DNA of 64,000 nt from Halorubrum xinjiangense (lineage in GTDB: Archaea > Halobacteriota > Halobacteria > Halobacteriales > Haloferacaceae): NCBI RefSeq assembly GCF_900102375.1, contig NZ_FNBO01000006.1, forward strand, positions 1 through 64,000, written 5' to 3'. Position numbers and translations under genes: made by a program. The notes below the pieces were generated by a model. It was not told the origin of the DNA and searched no databases. It saw only the letters and a list, made by a program, of their open reading frames with translations. Shown here piece after piece: positions 1 to 7,531 of the stretch. The number at the start of each line of letters is the position of its first letter. Position 1 is the first letter of the stretch.

Positions 1-139
1 TCCCACCTGTTATTTTTGCCAGCAGGTGAGTCGCCGACACTTCGACGGACTTGGAGGTATCTTTGGGCTTGCTCGACCAACAGGCACAGACGAACGCTTC
101 TGGCATTCGCGTTCACCGTGTTGGTGTTTCGGATATTGT

Positions 140-345
140 CTCATTAGCGGCGGCGAGGCCGCCTCCGAAGGCCGTTCGGAATCGCTCCGTTCCGACCTGA
201 CCTTACCCTCAGATACGAATTGACACCACTTGAAACTGCGGACTTTGGAAACTCGGGGATACCACCGGACAGTGGTTCGTGTAGAGTTCTGTCGGATTCA
301 TCCTGCGGCTAAAGCCGCAGGTATTCTCCTCGAATCTGTATAACC
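140..345. mobile_element. IS200/IS605-type element end (relic)
   Basis: Positions 302-321 form a perfect hairpin, arms CCTGCGGC and GCCGCAGG around TAAA, in the context seen at the ends of haloarchaeal IS200/IS605 (IS1341-type) elements. A GC-rich hairpin-prone stretch lies at about 150-215 (GCGGC-GAG-GCCGC and neighbours), as expected for the region that would specify the omega RNA past the end of tnpB. No recognisable TnpA or TnpB frame is present in the window; the 65-codon open frame at 26-223 shows no TnpB motif. I infer a solo end or the terminus of an element whose body lies left of the window. The TATA-like stretch near 337-343 could serve the downstream MaoC gene. Confidence 0.4.
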
Positions 346-395
346 CCCCAGTAAAGAGCGGTACCGATTTCACGCCGCCGGTCGACCAGCGCGTC

Positions 396-893
396 ATGCC
401 CGGACTGTACTACGAGGAGTTCGAGGTCGGCGAGACCATCGAGCACGCGAAGCGACGGACGATAAGCGAGGCCGACAACCAGCGCTTCTGTGACATGACG
501 ATGAACCAGCAGCCGCTCCACCTCGACGCCGACTTCGCCGCCGACACGCAGTTCGGCGAGCGCCTGGTCAACGGCCTCTACACCATGTCGCTCGCGGTCG
601 GGGTCTCCATCCCGGAGACGACCGACGGCACAATCGTCGCGAACCTCTCGTACGACGGCGTCGAACACCCCAACCCGGTGTTCCACGGCGACACGATCCG
701 CGCGCGGTCGACGGTGACCGACAAGCGGGAGACGAGCGACGGCGAGCGCGGCGTCGTCACCATGCGTGTGGAGGCGTTCAAGGTCGTCGACGGCGACGAC
801 GACGTCCTCGTCTGCGAGTTCGAGCGGACCGTTCTCTCGAAAAAGCGGCCCGCGGACGACGGGAGCGACGCAGACAACGGGGCCGCGCCGTAG
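396..893 (+). CDS. MaoC family (hotdog-fold) dehydratase
   Basis: The 165-residue product is a single hotdog-fold protein of the MaoC/(R)-specific enoyl-CoA hydratase group. The active-site segment sits near residues 37-62, with N-Q-Q-P-L-H-x-D followed by the G-E-R-L-V-N-G-L turn; family members use the Asp/His pair to hydrate enoyl-CoA thioesters. Length fits stand-alone bacterial and archaeal MaoC proteins. The last 15 residues are an acidic tail typical of halophiles. The start follows a GC-rich leader about 50 bases from a TATA-like stretch near 340. The physiological substrate cannot be told from sequence; acyl-CoA metabolism is the likely setting. It converges on the CYTH gene 12 bases downstream. 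Confidence 0.85.
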   Translation: MPGLYYEEFEVGETIEHAKRRTISEADNQRFCDMTMNQQPLHLDADFAADTQFGERLVNGLYTMSLAVGVSIPETTDGTIVANLSYDGVEHPNPVFHGDTIRARSTVTDKRETSDGERGVVTMRVEAFKVVDGDDDVLVCEFERTVLSKKRPADDGSDADNGAAP

Positions 894-905
894 CCCCCGC
901 CGCAG

Positions 906-1508
906 TCAGTCGCTTTTGCCCGCCAGCAGCAGTCCGAGATACGAGGTCCGGACCTGTTCGTCCGCGTCGAGGCCGAGTCGGTCGAGCGCCTCGACCGCCG
1001 CGTCGCGCGCCGCGTCGACCTCGCGTTCCGCCTCGACTTCCCGCTCGATCTCGACGTACTCATCGAGTCCGGTGACGGCGTCGAGCGTCACCGTGAACCC
1101 GTCGTACGACCAGAACTCCCGCCGCTTTTCCACCGTTGCGGCCGGCTCGAAGCCGAGCCCCGAGAGGACCGCGGCGAGCGCCTCGCCGTCGTCGACGCCC
1201 GTCTCGTGCTCGGTGCGCGTCTTCGAGGCCTCCTCGAGGAGCGGTCCCTTGTAGGTGACCGTCGCCGCCGGGTCGGGCGGTCCCTCCGACAATCCTCCGT
1301 CATCTCCTGCCGACGACCCGCCGCCTCCCGCCAGCGGCGTCTCGCGACGAATCCGGAGCGCCTCGTCGGTCTCGGCGAACTCGCGGTGCGGCGCGTCGTA
1401 GTAGGTGTCGCGCTGTCGCTTGGCGGCGACGCGCTCGGCGCCGACCTCCCGGAGGCGCTCCCGCGTCGCGTCCAGGTCGGCCGGGACCTTGATCTCGACC
1501 TCGTACAT
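906..1508 (-). CDS. CYTH domain protein (class IV adenylate cyclase / thiamine-triphosphatase-like)
   Basis: The 200-residue product begins with the CYTH signature ExExK (Y-E-V-E-I-K-V) and continues with alternating charged strands (RIR, TYKGP, EIERE) that line the triphosphate tunnel in this superfamily. Members bind triphosphorylated substrates with divalent metal and include CyaB-type cyclases and inorganic or thiamine triphosphatases; which activity applies is not decidable here. I start at the ATG before Tyr-Glu-Val because homology begins there; an in-frame ATG at 1535 would add nine residues, and the open frame extends to 1577. A Gly/Ser-rich insertion near residues 70-85 is probably a flexible loop. 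Confidence 0.85.
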   Translation of the reverse strand: MYEVEIKVPADLDATRERLREVGAERVAAKRQRDTYYDAPHREFAETDEALRIRRETPLAGGGGSSAGDDGGLSEGPPDPAATVTYKGPLLEEASKTRTEHETGVDDGEALAAVLSGLGFEPAATVEKRREFWSYDGFTVTLDAVTGLDEYVEIEREVEAEREVDAARDAAVEALDRLGLDADEQVRTSYLGLLLAGKSD

Positions 1509-1708
1509 GCCCGAGGGTGCGTCCGGGGCGTTCATAAGGGGCCCGGGACTCCGCGAGGGTTCACGACGGCCCGCCAAGTGGGGCTTCGCGACGGCCTGCC
1601 GACACCCGTTCGGCGGCCGCGGCCCCCAGAACCGCCGCTCTCCTCCGTTCGTCGGCGGCCTTCGGGCCGAACCGTGCTTCTTAAGGGTGTAACAGGTGAC
1701 CTTCAGGT

Positions 1709-2644
1709 ATGAGCGATCAGGAGCAAGCGGACGCGGCCGACGAGGCCGAGGAGACCGAGACCGAGACTGACGCCGACGGACTCGAAGACGGCGACTTCGT
1801 CCGCGTCGCGTACACGATCCGAACGGCCGACGACGGCCGTGTTATCGACACGACCGACAAGGAGACGGCCGAAGACGCCGAGATCGACGTCGACGAGTAC
1901 GAGTTCGAGCCCCGCATCATCGCGCTCGGCGCCGGCCACGTGTTCCCTTCCGTCGAGGAGGCGTTCGTCGGCGGCGCCGTCGGCGACGAGGGCACGGTCG
2001 ACGTCCCCGCCGACGACGCCTTCGGCGAGTACGACCCCGACGAGGTCGAGACGGTCAAGGCCGATAAGATCCCGGAGGACGACCGCTACCCCGGCGCGCA
2101 GATCCAGATCGACAACCGCCAGGGCCACCTCGAGACGATCATCGGCGGCCGCGCCCGCGTCGACTTCAACCACCCGCTGGCCGGTGAGGACCTCGAGTAC
2201 GAGTACGAGATCCTCGAGGCGATCGACGACCGCGAGGAGCAGGCGTCCGGCATGCTCGGAATGTACCTCCAGGAGGCCCCGGAGGTCCGCATCGAGACGG
2301 TCACCGAGGAAGAGGAGACCGTCACCGAGGACGACGACGGCGAGGAGACCGTCGAGACCGAGGAGGTCGAGAAGGACGTCCTCTACGTCACGGCGACGCA
2401 GGCGATGCAGATGAACCAGCAGTGGATGTTCCAGAAACAGCAGATCGCCCAAGACCTCATGAGCCGCCTCGACCTCGACCGCGTGGTCGTCGAGGAGGTC
2501 ATCGAGGGCGGCGGCATGGGCGGTCTCGGCGGCATGATGGGCGGCATGGGCGGCGCCGGCGCGGGCGACGTCGACATCGAGGAGGCGCTCGAGGACGTCG
2601 ACGTCGACGCCGACGAGATCGTCGACGAGATCGACGAAGAGTAG
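1709..2644 (+). CDS. FKBP-type peptidyl-prolyl cis-trans isomerase (SlyD-like)
   Basis: The 311-residue cytosolic protein has an acidic N-terminal tail (1-25) and then an FKBP domain with the flap insert (IF domain) typical of SlyD and archaeal long FKBPs, residues about 28-175 (G-A-G-H-V-F-P-S-V-E-E-A-F, then A-F-G-E-Y-D-P). A C-terminal region of about 100 residues follows, as in archaeal FKBP26-type proteins. Residues about 267-289 are a Gly/Met-rich run, followed by an Asp/Glu-rich tail. It should catalyse prolyl isomerisation and hold unfolded chains; the Met-rich run could bind metal or act as a flexible linker (inference). ATG lies just after the T-rich stretch near 1680. Confidence 0.9.
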   Translation: MSDQEQADAADEAEETETETDADGLEDGDFVRVAYTIRTADDGRVIDTTDKETAEDAEIDVDEYEFEPRIIALGAGHVFPSVEEAFVGGAVGDEGTVDVPADDAFGEYDPDEVETVKADKIPEDDRYPGAQIQIDNRQGHLETIIGGRARVDFNHPLAGEDLEYEYEILEAIDDREEQASGMLGMYLQEAPEVRIETVTEEEETVTEDDDGEETVETEEVEKDVLYVTATQAMQMNQQWMFQKQQIAQDLMSRLDLDRVVVEEVIEGGGMGGLGGMMGGMGGAGAGDVDIEEALEDVDVDADEIVDEIDEE

Positions 2645-2793
2645 TCGACGTCGCGTCTACCGACTCCCTACTTCTGCCGTTTTCGCTGTCCGGCGAGCGA
2701 CTGCTGCCCCGCGAGCGACAGCCGTGACCGGTGAGCGACAGCCACGACCGGCGAACGGATCCCTTTTGCCCGCCGACCCGTCCAACACCGAGT

Positions 2794-3054
2794 ATGGAGA
2801 TCGAACGGGCACGCGAGGACGCGCTCGTCGCCGGCGTCGCGGGCGCGGCGACGGTCGCGATCGCGCTGCTGTCGAGTTTCACTGGCGTCGTCTCGGCGGC
2901 GACGCTCCCGACGCTGGCGCCGCTCGCCGTCTACGCGCTGTACCTCTTCTCGCGGAAGGGCGGGCCGTACGGGGCGTTCGACGCCGCGCGGAACTGGGCG
3001 GTCGCGGCGGCCGTCGTCGGCGCGCTCGTCCTCCTCGTGTCCGTCGTGCTGTAG
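2794..3054 (+). CDS. Small two- to three-helix membrane protein
   Basis: This 86-residue hypothetical protein has an N-terminal charged stretch (M-E-I-E-R-A-R-E-D) followed by hydrophobic segments at about residues 10-30, 36-52 and 66-85, so it is predicted to be an integral membrane protein with two or three helices. I chose the ATG at 2794 because a T-rich promoter element (CCCTTTT, from 2761) lies about 30 bases upstream, fitting a leaderless transcript; the open frame extends upstream to 2731. No family function is recognised. It converges on the RecA-like gene. Confidence 0.75.
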   Translation: MEIERAREDALVAGVAGAATVAIALLSSFTGVVSAATLPTLAPLAVYALYLFSRKGGPYGAFDAARNWAVAAAVVGALVLLVSVVL

Positions 3055-3079
3055 GCTCGAAACCAAATGAACGAGAGCG

Positions 3080-3700
3080 TCAGGCGATGTCGCGGCTCGT
3101 GTCGACGGCGACCTCGTCTGTGAGCTTCAGCTTCAGCGGCTCTTCGAGGGCGGCGCCGCCCCGGAACTTGGGGACGACGAGGCGGTTCGCGATCTCCGTC
3201 CCGGTGACGGTCGTGCGGAGGTCGAACACCACGTCCGCGACCTGCTCCGTGACGCGTCGCGTCTCCGGGTCCTCGCCGCCGCGGAGCGCGTGGAGCAGCG
3301 CGACGCCGCCGGCGTCGACGGCCCGTGACCGCACCCCGTCGAGAAACTCGGCGTACGCGGCCGGTGACGCGCCTTCCTCCAGCGGCTCCACGGAGTCGAC
3401 GATCAGCGTGCCGTCCTCCGGGATGTCGCCGACCAACGACGCCGCCTCGTCGAGGTCGCCGATGTCGTCCGTCGCCTCGACGGTCGTCTCCTCGTCGCCG
3501 TCGCGGCTGAGCGCGGCCTCCACCGCGTCGGCCGAGCGGACGGTCGTGAGGTAGCGGCACCGGCGAACGCGGGCGAACCGGTTCAGGATGAGCTCTGACT
3601 GGCTGTCGGGGTTCGCCTTCAACACGACGACGCTACCGCTCGGGAGCCCTCCGCCGAACTGCCGGTCCAGCACCGAGATCCCAGTCGGGAGCGTCTCCAT
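3080..3700 (-). CDS. RecA/KaiC-superfamily protein with defective P-loop
   Basis: The 206-residue protein has the layout of haloarchaeal single-domain RadA/KaiC-like (RAD55-type) ATPases: the opening L-P-T-G-I-S-V-L-D-R-Q-F-G-G-G-L-P-S-G-S matches the KaiC/RadA lead-in, and a Walker B strand (T-L-I-V-D-S) is present. The expected Walker A G-x-P-G-x-G-K-T is replaced by A-N-P-D-S-Q-S-E, lacking the catalytic Lys, so ATP hydrolysis is doubtful. Upstream on the same strand, 104 bases away, lies a MinD-like ATPase, and the two may be co-transcribed. Start at 3700 is chosen because homology begins at M-E-T-L-P-T-G; the frame is open further upstream without similarity. Confidence 0.8.
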   Translation of the reverse strand: METLPTGISVLDRQFGGGLPSGSVVVLKANPDSQSELILNRFARVRRCRYLTTVRSADAVEAALSRDGDEETTVEATDDIGDLDEAASLVGDIPEDGTLIVDSVEPLEEGASPAAYAEFLDGVRSRAVDAGGVALLHALRGGEDPETRRVTEQVADVVFDLRTTVTGTEIANRLVVPKFRGGAALEEPLKLKLTDEVAVDTSRDIA

Positions 3701-3804
3701 ACGATCGCTGCCGCCTGTGGACGTTTGGGTCTGTCGATGGCGGCCCTCTCGGCCGGTCGCACCCCCGTCCTCGGCCGTTCCGGCGTCGCCGGTGGGCGCG
3801 ATCC

Positions 3805-4527
3805 TCACGCGATCTGCCACCCGCTCGCCGCCGCGGTCTCGCCGAGCCGCGAGGCGAGGTCGTCGTACGCGGTCCGGACGGCCGGGTCGGACAGCGGAGC
3901 GGCCCCGCCGTCGGGGATCGCCCCGAGGACGGGACACCCGAGCAGCGTCGCCACCCGGTCCGGCACGCTCGCCTCGCCGATCACCACCGCGCCGACCGGC
4001 GGGCAGTCGAGCCGGCGGGCGATCGCCGCCGTCTTCGCCGCGTCGCGGAGCGCGGCGCGCCGGAGCGGCGTCGCGATCAGCGCACGGTCGGCCGCCCGTA
4101 GGGGCGCGGCCACGTCCGGTGACGCGCCGGCCGGGCTGTCGAGCAGAACGGGTGCGCCGTCGGGCGTCGCGCCGTCGAGCGCGCCGAACGTCGCGCCCGC
4201 GTCGACCGACCGGGGCGCGTCCGGAGCCGCGAGGACCGTCGGTGCCGACCGATCGGGACGGATCAGCTCCGGCCCGCGGACCGCGTCGAGGACCGTCCGC
4301 GCGTTCGTCCCGTCAGCACGACGTTCGGCGCCGACCGGCGGGCGTTCACTTCCGATCTCCGTTGGGGCTTCGGGCTTCGTTTCTGCGGCCAGCCGCGCGA
4401 GGTTCGGGAGGTCCCAGTCGGCGTCGGCCGCGACCACCGGCGCACCGCGCCGCGAGAGTGCCCGAGCGAGCCCGAGAGTGGTCGTGGTCTTTCCGCTTCC
4501 GCCCTTGCCGCCGGCGACGGCTATCAC
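3805..4527 (-). CDS. MinD/ParA-family P-loop ATPase
   Basis: The 240-residue protein starts with the deviant Walker A of the MinD/ParA/Mrp group, G-G-K-G-G-S-G-K-T at residues 6-14, followed by a switch I-like D-A-D-W-D-L-P-N and a Walker B-like V-L-L-D-S-P-A-G near residue 125. Such ATPases dimerise on ATP and position proteins or DNA at membranes. GTG at 4527 is preferred: it directly precedes I-A-V-A-G-G-K-G and lies about 27 bases from an excellent TATA element at 4549-4560. Halophile-specific Ala/Pro-rich insertions are seen near residues 50-75. It precedes the P-loop-defective RecA-like gene. No amphipathic MinD tail is evident. Confidence 0.85.
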   Translation of the reverse strand: MIAVAGGKGGSGKTTTTLGLARALSRRGAPVVAADADWDLPNLARLAAETKPEAPTEIGSERPPVGAERRADGTNARTVLDAVRGPELIRPDRSAPTVLAAPDAPRSVDAGATFGALDGATPDGAPVLLDSPAGASPDVAAPLRAADRALIATPLRRAALRDAAKTAAIARRLDCPPVGAVVIGEASVPDRVATLLGCPVLGAIPDGGAAPLSDPAVRTAYDDLASRLGETAAASGWQIA

Positions 4528-4548
4528 GGCGGGCGTGGGTCGGTATCT

Positions 4549-4560
4549 GATATAAAAAGT
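4549..4560 (-). promoter_or_regulatory. TATA box of the MinD-like gene
   Basis: The minus strand reads ACTTTTTATATC about 25-30 bases before the GTG at 4527, an archaeal TATA element in an otherwise GC-rich setting. The distance implies a leaderless transcript and fixes the start of the ATPase. Confidence 0.7.
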
Positions 4561-4621
4561 CGGCCGCAGCCGCCTCGCGGCTCGGCACCCGATCCGCCGC
4601 CACGGCGGTCGCGGACCGTCG

Positions 4622-4996
4622 TCAGTCCTGGCAGCAGCCGCCGGCCTCGCCGCCGAAGTCGACGGCGAGCGGCTCGGAGATGGCCTCGTTGACCGCTTCG
4701 AGCGTGTCCTCAAGCTCGTCTTGCGCGTCGAGGTACTCGCTCATCACCGGCATCGAGTGGAGCTCGTCTTGCGCCTCCTGGACGCGCCGGAGCCCGTCGT
4801 TCGTCGCCTGCCCGGTCTGGCGGGCCTGCATGAACTCCGCGCGAAGCTGCTCGAACTCGTCGATCCGCTCTTGGACCTCCGCGTCACGCTGGACCGCGGC
4901 TCTCGCCTCCTCGAAGCGCTCGTACTCCGGGGTTTCGGCGATCCGCTCGCCGAGCTCTCGGCCGAGGTCCTCGATGGAGACCTGTTCGACGCTCAT
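4622..4996 (-). CDS. YlbF/YmcA-family protein
   Basis: This 124-residue, mostly helical, highly charged protein matches the YlbF/YmcA (Com_YlbF) fold: an N-terminal L-G-x-x-I-A-E-T-P-E-Y-x-x-F segment, then long helices with heptad-like E/Q/L spacing to about residue 105. In bacteria YlbF and YmcA form a complex that modulates RNA processing and development; the archaeal role is unknown. The C terminus ends Gly-Gly-Cys-Cys-Gln-Asp, a vicinal cysteine pair that is unusual for the family and could coordinate metal or an Fe-S cluster. It stands alone downstream of the esterase on the same strand. Confidence 0.85.
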   Translation of the reverse strand: MSVEQVSIEDLGRELGERIAETPEYERFEEARAAVQRDAEVQERIDEFEQLRAEFMQARQTGQATNDGLRRVQEAQDELHSMPVMSEYLDAQDELEDTLEAVNEAISEPLAVDFGGEAGGCCQD

Positions 4997-5065
4997 ATCC
5001 GGACATCGTGGCCGAGCGGTTTGAACCTGCCGGAGCCGGGGCTCGGAGGTGACTTCCGGTGCCCG

Positions 5066-5725
5066 CTACGCCGCCCGCGACGCGACGAACTCGACGACCG
5101 CCTCGAGCTCCTGCGGGCCGATGCCGTGGCCGCCCGGGAAGCTCCCGTGGGTGACGTCGGCGCCGACGGCTTCGAGCCGGTCGACGGCCGCCGTCGTCCG
5201 CGACTCGGGGATCACGCGGTCGCCGGCGCCGGCGCCGACGAAGACCGGCTTGCCCTCGATCCCGTCCGGGTCGAGGTCCGCGTGCGACTCGGCGAGGTAG
5301 CCGTGGAGCGCGACGACCCACGCGTAGCGGTCGGGCTCCTCTAACAGGAGCGAGAGGCTGGTGATCGCGCCCTGGCTGAACCCGAGCAGGCCGATCCGGT
5401 CGGCGTCGAGGCCGTGGGCGTCGACCGCGGCCTCGACGCTCTCGACGATCAGATCGAGGCTCCGGCGGAAGTCCTCGGCGTCGGGCTGGCTCGACTCCAG
5501 CCCGCCGGCCGAGAGGTCGAGCTCGTACCAGGTGTACCCGCCCTGAAGCGGGTCTGGCGCGCGCAGGCTGACGACGTGGTGGTCGTCCGGCAGCTCGGCG
5601 GCGACGGGGAGTAAGTCCTCCTCGTCGGCGCCGCGGCCGTGGAGGACGAAGACGGCCGGCGCGGGCTCGCCGTCGGGACTGTCGTCGGGCGCGACGTGGA
5701 CGTGCTCGAGCGGAATGTCGGTCAT
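5066..5725 (-). CDS. Alpha/beta hydrolase, phospholipase/carboxylesterase family
   Basis: The 219-residue protein is a compact single-domain serine hydrolase of the carboxylesterase/acyl-protein thioesterase-like family. Landmarks are the oxyanion-hole segment L-H-G-R-G-A-D-E-E-D near residues 28-37, the nucleophile elbow G-F-S-Q-G around residue 115, an acid-bearing G-A-G-D-R-V-I-P segment, and the C-terminal G-G-H-G-I that supplies the catalytic His. It probably hydrolyses small carboxylic or acyl esters in the cytoplasm; no signal peptide is visible. Start at 5725 is where similarity begins; the frame is open upstream to 5779. It is divergent from dph2. Confidence 0.88.
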   Translation of the reverse strand: MTDIPLEHVHVAPDDSPDGEPAPAVFVLHGRGADEEDLLPVAAELPDDHHVVSLRAPDPLQGGYTWYELDLSAGGLESSQPDAEDFRRSLDLIVESVEAAVDAHGLDADRIGLLGFSQGAITSLSLLLEEPDRYAWVVALHGYLAESHADLDPDGIEGKPVFVGAGAGDRVIPESRTTAAVDRLEAVGADVTHGSFPGGHGIGPQELEAVVEFVASRAA

Positions 5726-5831
5726 CGGCCGTCGGTTGGCGGGGACGGCCGTTAGGTCCGTCGGCCGCGGCAGGCACACGAAGACGCTCGGCGAGATCGA
5801 ACACCGGCCGACGCCGCCGACCTCGGATCTA

Positions 5832-5849
5832 GTAACCGGGAGCGGTTAC
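5832..5849. promoter_or_regulatory. Inverted repeat in the esterase/dph2 divergent region
   Basis: GTAACC and GGTTAC are perfect inverted 6-base arms separated by 6 bases, in the gap between two divergent genes and about 55-72 bases before the dph2 start. The symmetry suits a dimeric regulator; no regulator is identified. Confidence 0.3.
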
Positions 5850-5903
5850 ACCAGCCGTCGCCGAACGCGCCGTTTAACCGTCCTGCCGCACAATTCGGTC
5901 CGT

Positions 5904-6947
5904 ATGAGCGGCTCCACGGAGGGCGACCTCACGAAGACGGGGATGGCCCTGAAACACGACCGCGAGTGGGACTACGAACTCGATCGGATTCTCGAGGCCA
6001 TCGAGGAGCGCGACGCGTCGAAGGTCGGCTTACAGTTCCCCGAGGGGCTCAAGCGCCGCGGCCCGAAGGTCGCCGACGACCTCCGCGAGGTCGCGCCCGA
6101 CGACGTCACCTTCATGCTCTCCGGGCAGCCCTGCTACGGCGCCTGCGACCTCGACACGTACCTGATGCGCCGGACGGACGTGTTCGTCCACTTCGGCCAC
6201 ACGCCGATGAAGGAGTCCGACAGCATCGTCTATGTCCCCCTCTTCTCGAACGTCGACCCCTTCCCGATCATGGAGGACGCGCTGGCGGAGGAGCTGGCGC
6301 CCCCCGAGGAGGACGCCGACGTGGGGCTCGTCACCACGGCCCAGCACATGAACCGCTTCGAGGAGATGACGGACTGGCTCGAAGAGCGCGGCTACGAGGT
6401 CCACACCCGTCGGGGCGACGACCGCCTCACGAAGGAGGGCCAGGTGCTCGGCTGCAACTACGCCTCCGCGGACATCGACGCCGAACAGGTGCTGTACGTC
6501 GGCGGCGGGAAGTTCCACCCGGTCGGGCTCGCGATGGAGCACCCGGACAAGCGCGTCGTCATCGCCGACCCGGTCAACAACGCGGTGTCGGTCGCGGAAC
6601 ACGACCAGTTCCTCAAGCAGCGCTACGCCTCGGTCCACAAGGCGATGGGCGCCGAGAAGTGGGGCGTCATCTTCTGTACGAAGATCGGCCAGGGCCGCTG
6701 GGAGAAGGCCCAGGAGATCGTCGAGAACAACGAGAACGCCTACCTGATCACGATGGACGAGGTGACGCCGGACCGCCTCCGCAACTTCGACATGGACGCG
6801 TTCGTCAACACCGGCTGCCCGCGGATCACGACCGACGACGGCCCGCGGTTCCACAAGCCGATGCTGACGCCCGGCGAGTACGAGGCCGCGATCGGCGAGA
6901 AGCCGCTCGACTCGATCGAGTTCGACACGTTCCACGACACCTGGTAG
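5904..6947 (+). CDS. dph2: Diphthamide biosynthesis enzyme Dph2 (radical 3-amino-3-carboxypropyl synthase)
   Basis: The 347-residue product is archaeal Dph2, which as a homodimer transfers the 3-amino-3-carboxypropyl group of SAM to the conserved His of elongation factor 2. The three cysteines of its unusual [4Fe-4S] cluster are visible in G-Q-P-C-Y-G-A-C-D, L-G-C-N-Y-A and N-T-G-C-P-R, one per domain, along with the domain-1 phrase L-Q-F-P-E-G-L. Length is standard. The ATG at 5904 has a TTTAA element about 30 bases upstream (near 5872), consistent with a leaderless transcript. Confidence 0.96.
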   Translation: MSGSTEGDLTKTGMALKHDREWDYELDRILEAIEERDASKVGLQFPEGLKRRGPKVADDLREVAPDDVTFMLSGQPCYGACDLDTYLMRRTDVFVHFGHTPMKESDSIVYVPLFSNVDPFPIMEDALAEELAPPEEDADVGLVTTAQHMNRFEEMTDWLEERGYEVHTRRGDDRLTKEGQVLGCNYASADIDAEQVLYVGGGKFHPVGLAMEHPDKRVVIADPVNNAVSVAEHDQFLKQRYASVHKAMGAEKWGVIFCTKIGQGRWEKAQEIVENNENAYLITMDEVTPDRLRNFDMDAFVNTGCPRITTDDGPRFHKPMLTPGEYEAAIGEKPLDSIEFDTFHDTW

Positions 6948-6999
6948 GGCGCGACCCAGCGCAGCACGCTGATTTTCTCCGATTTCACCGCGACACCCC

Positions 7000-7215
7000 C
7001 TACGTCTCGTTTGGTGGATGCCAGAACAGACCGTCGACTATGAGCGCCGCCGCCGCGAGCGACGCGCCCGCCACGGGCGCCGCGTACCCTCCGGCGAGGA
7101 GCGATCCGACCGCGTACACGGCGCAGAACGCGAGCGGGATCGCGAGCAGTATGAGGTCAGCGCGTTCGACCTCCGCGAGACCCATCGACTGTGCTTCCCC
7201 GTGTCCTCCGCTCAT
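7000..7215 (-). CDS. Small membrane protein coupled to an RHH regulator
   Basis: This 71-residue protein has a polar N terminus (about 20 residues) and two hydrophobic helices at about 21-41 and 44-64, so a two-helix membrane protein is predicted. Its ATG overlaps the stop codon of the upstream ribbon-helix-helix gene by four bases, indicating translational coupling in a two-gene operon. No family was recognised. The regulator-plus-membrane-protein arrangement recalls toxin-antitoxin pairs, but the protein shows no known toxin motif and could equally be a housekeeping small membrane protein. Confidence 0.7.
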   Translation of the reverse strand: MSGGHGEAQSMGLAEVERADLILLAIPLAFCAVYAVGSLLAGGYAAPVAGASLAAAALIVDGLFWHPPNET

Positions 7216-7412
7216 TCCATGTACCCCAGGTCCTGAAGCTTCTGGGCGATCTGTTTCGCCTCGCTCTCGGAGATCCCGTCGTCGGACTCCATCTCCTGGA
7301 CGACGACGTGTTTCACGAACTCCTTCACCGAACCGAACGGCTCGTCTTCGATGTACTCCTCGACGTCCGCGACGAACTCCTTCCGCAGCGAGATGGTGGT
7401 GTAGTCGCTCAT
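7212..7412 (-). CDS. Ribbon-helix-helix (CopG/Arc-like) DNA-binding protein
   Basis: The 66-residue protein begins M-S-D-Y-T-T-I-S-L-R-K-E-F, the short beta strand that inserts into the DNA major groove in RHH dimers, followed by helices to about residue 45 (V-K-E-F-V-K-H-V-V) and a C-terminal acidic helix (S-E-S-E-A-K-Q-I-A-Q-K-L). It should act as a dimeric transcription factor, probably controlling its own operon: a direct repeat TAATTAC-atc-TAATTAC (7448-7464) overlaps its promoter next to a TATA-like TTAAAATTTAT near 7440-7450. The downstream membrane-protein gene overlaps it by four bases. Confidence 0.85.
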   Translation of the reverse strand: MSDYTTISLRKEFVADVEEYIEDEPFGSVKEFVKHVVVQEMESDDGISESEAKQIAQKLQDLGYME

Positions 7413-7447
7413 TGCCGAGTCCCTCTCGCGACGGGCTGATAAATTTT

Positions 7448-7464
7448 AATTACATCTAATTACC
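7448..7464. promoter_or_regulatory. Direct repeat, candidate RHH operator
   Basis: TAATTAC occurs twice with a 10-base period (one helical turn), just upstream of the predicted TATA box of the RHH gene and within the divergent gap to the MetE-like gene. RHH proteins commonly bind tandem half-sites in this way, so autoregulation is plausible. Confidence 0.4.
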
Positions 7465-7531
7465 AGTCGCTGGCCGCCGGCGCTTCCGGGTCCTCCGTTC
7501 TTTTTGCGGGAGCGCCACGTCGATCGGATCG

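Noticed and set aside
26-223. A 65-codon ORF as the C terminus of a TnpB
   Set aside because: No zinc-ribbon cysteines or RuvC motif is visible, and composition is unlike a real C-terminal fragment; the only evidence for an IS is the downstream hairpin.
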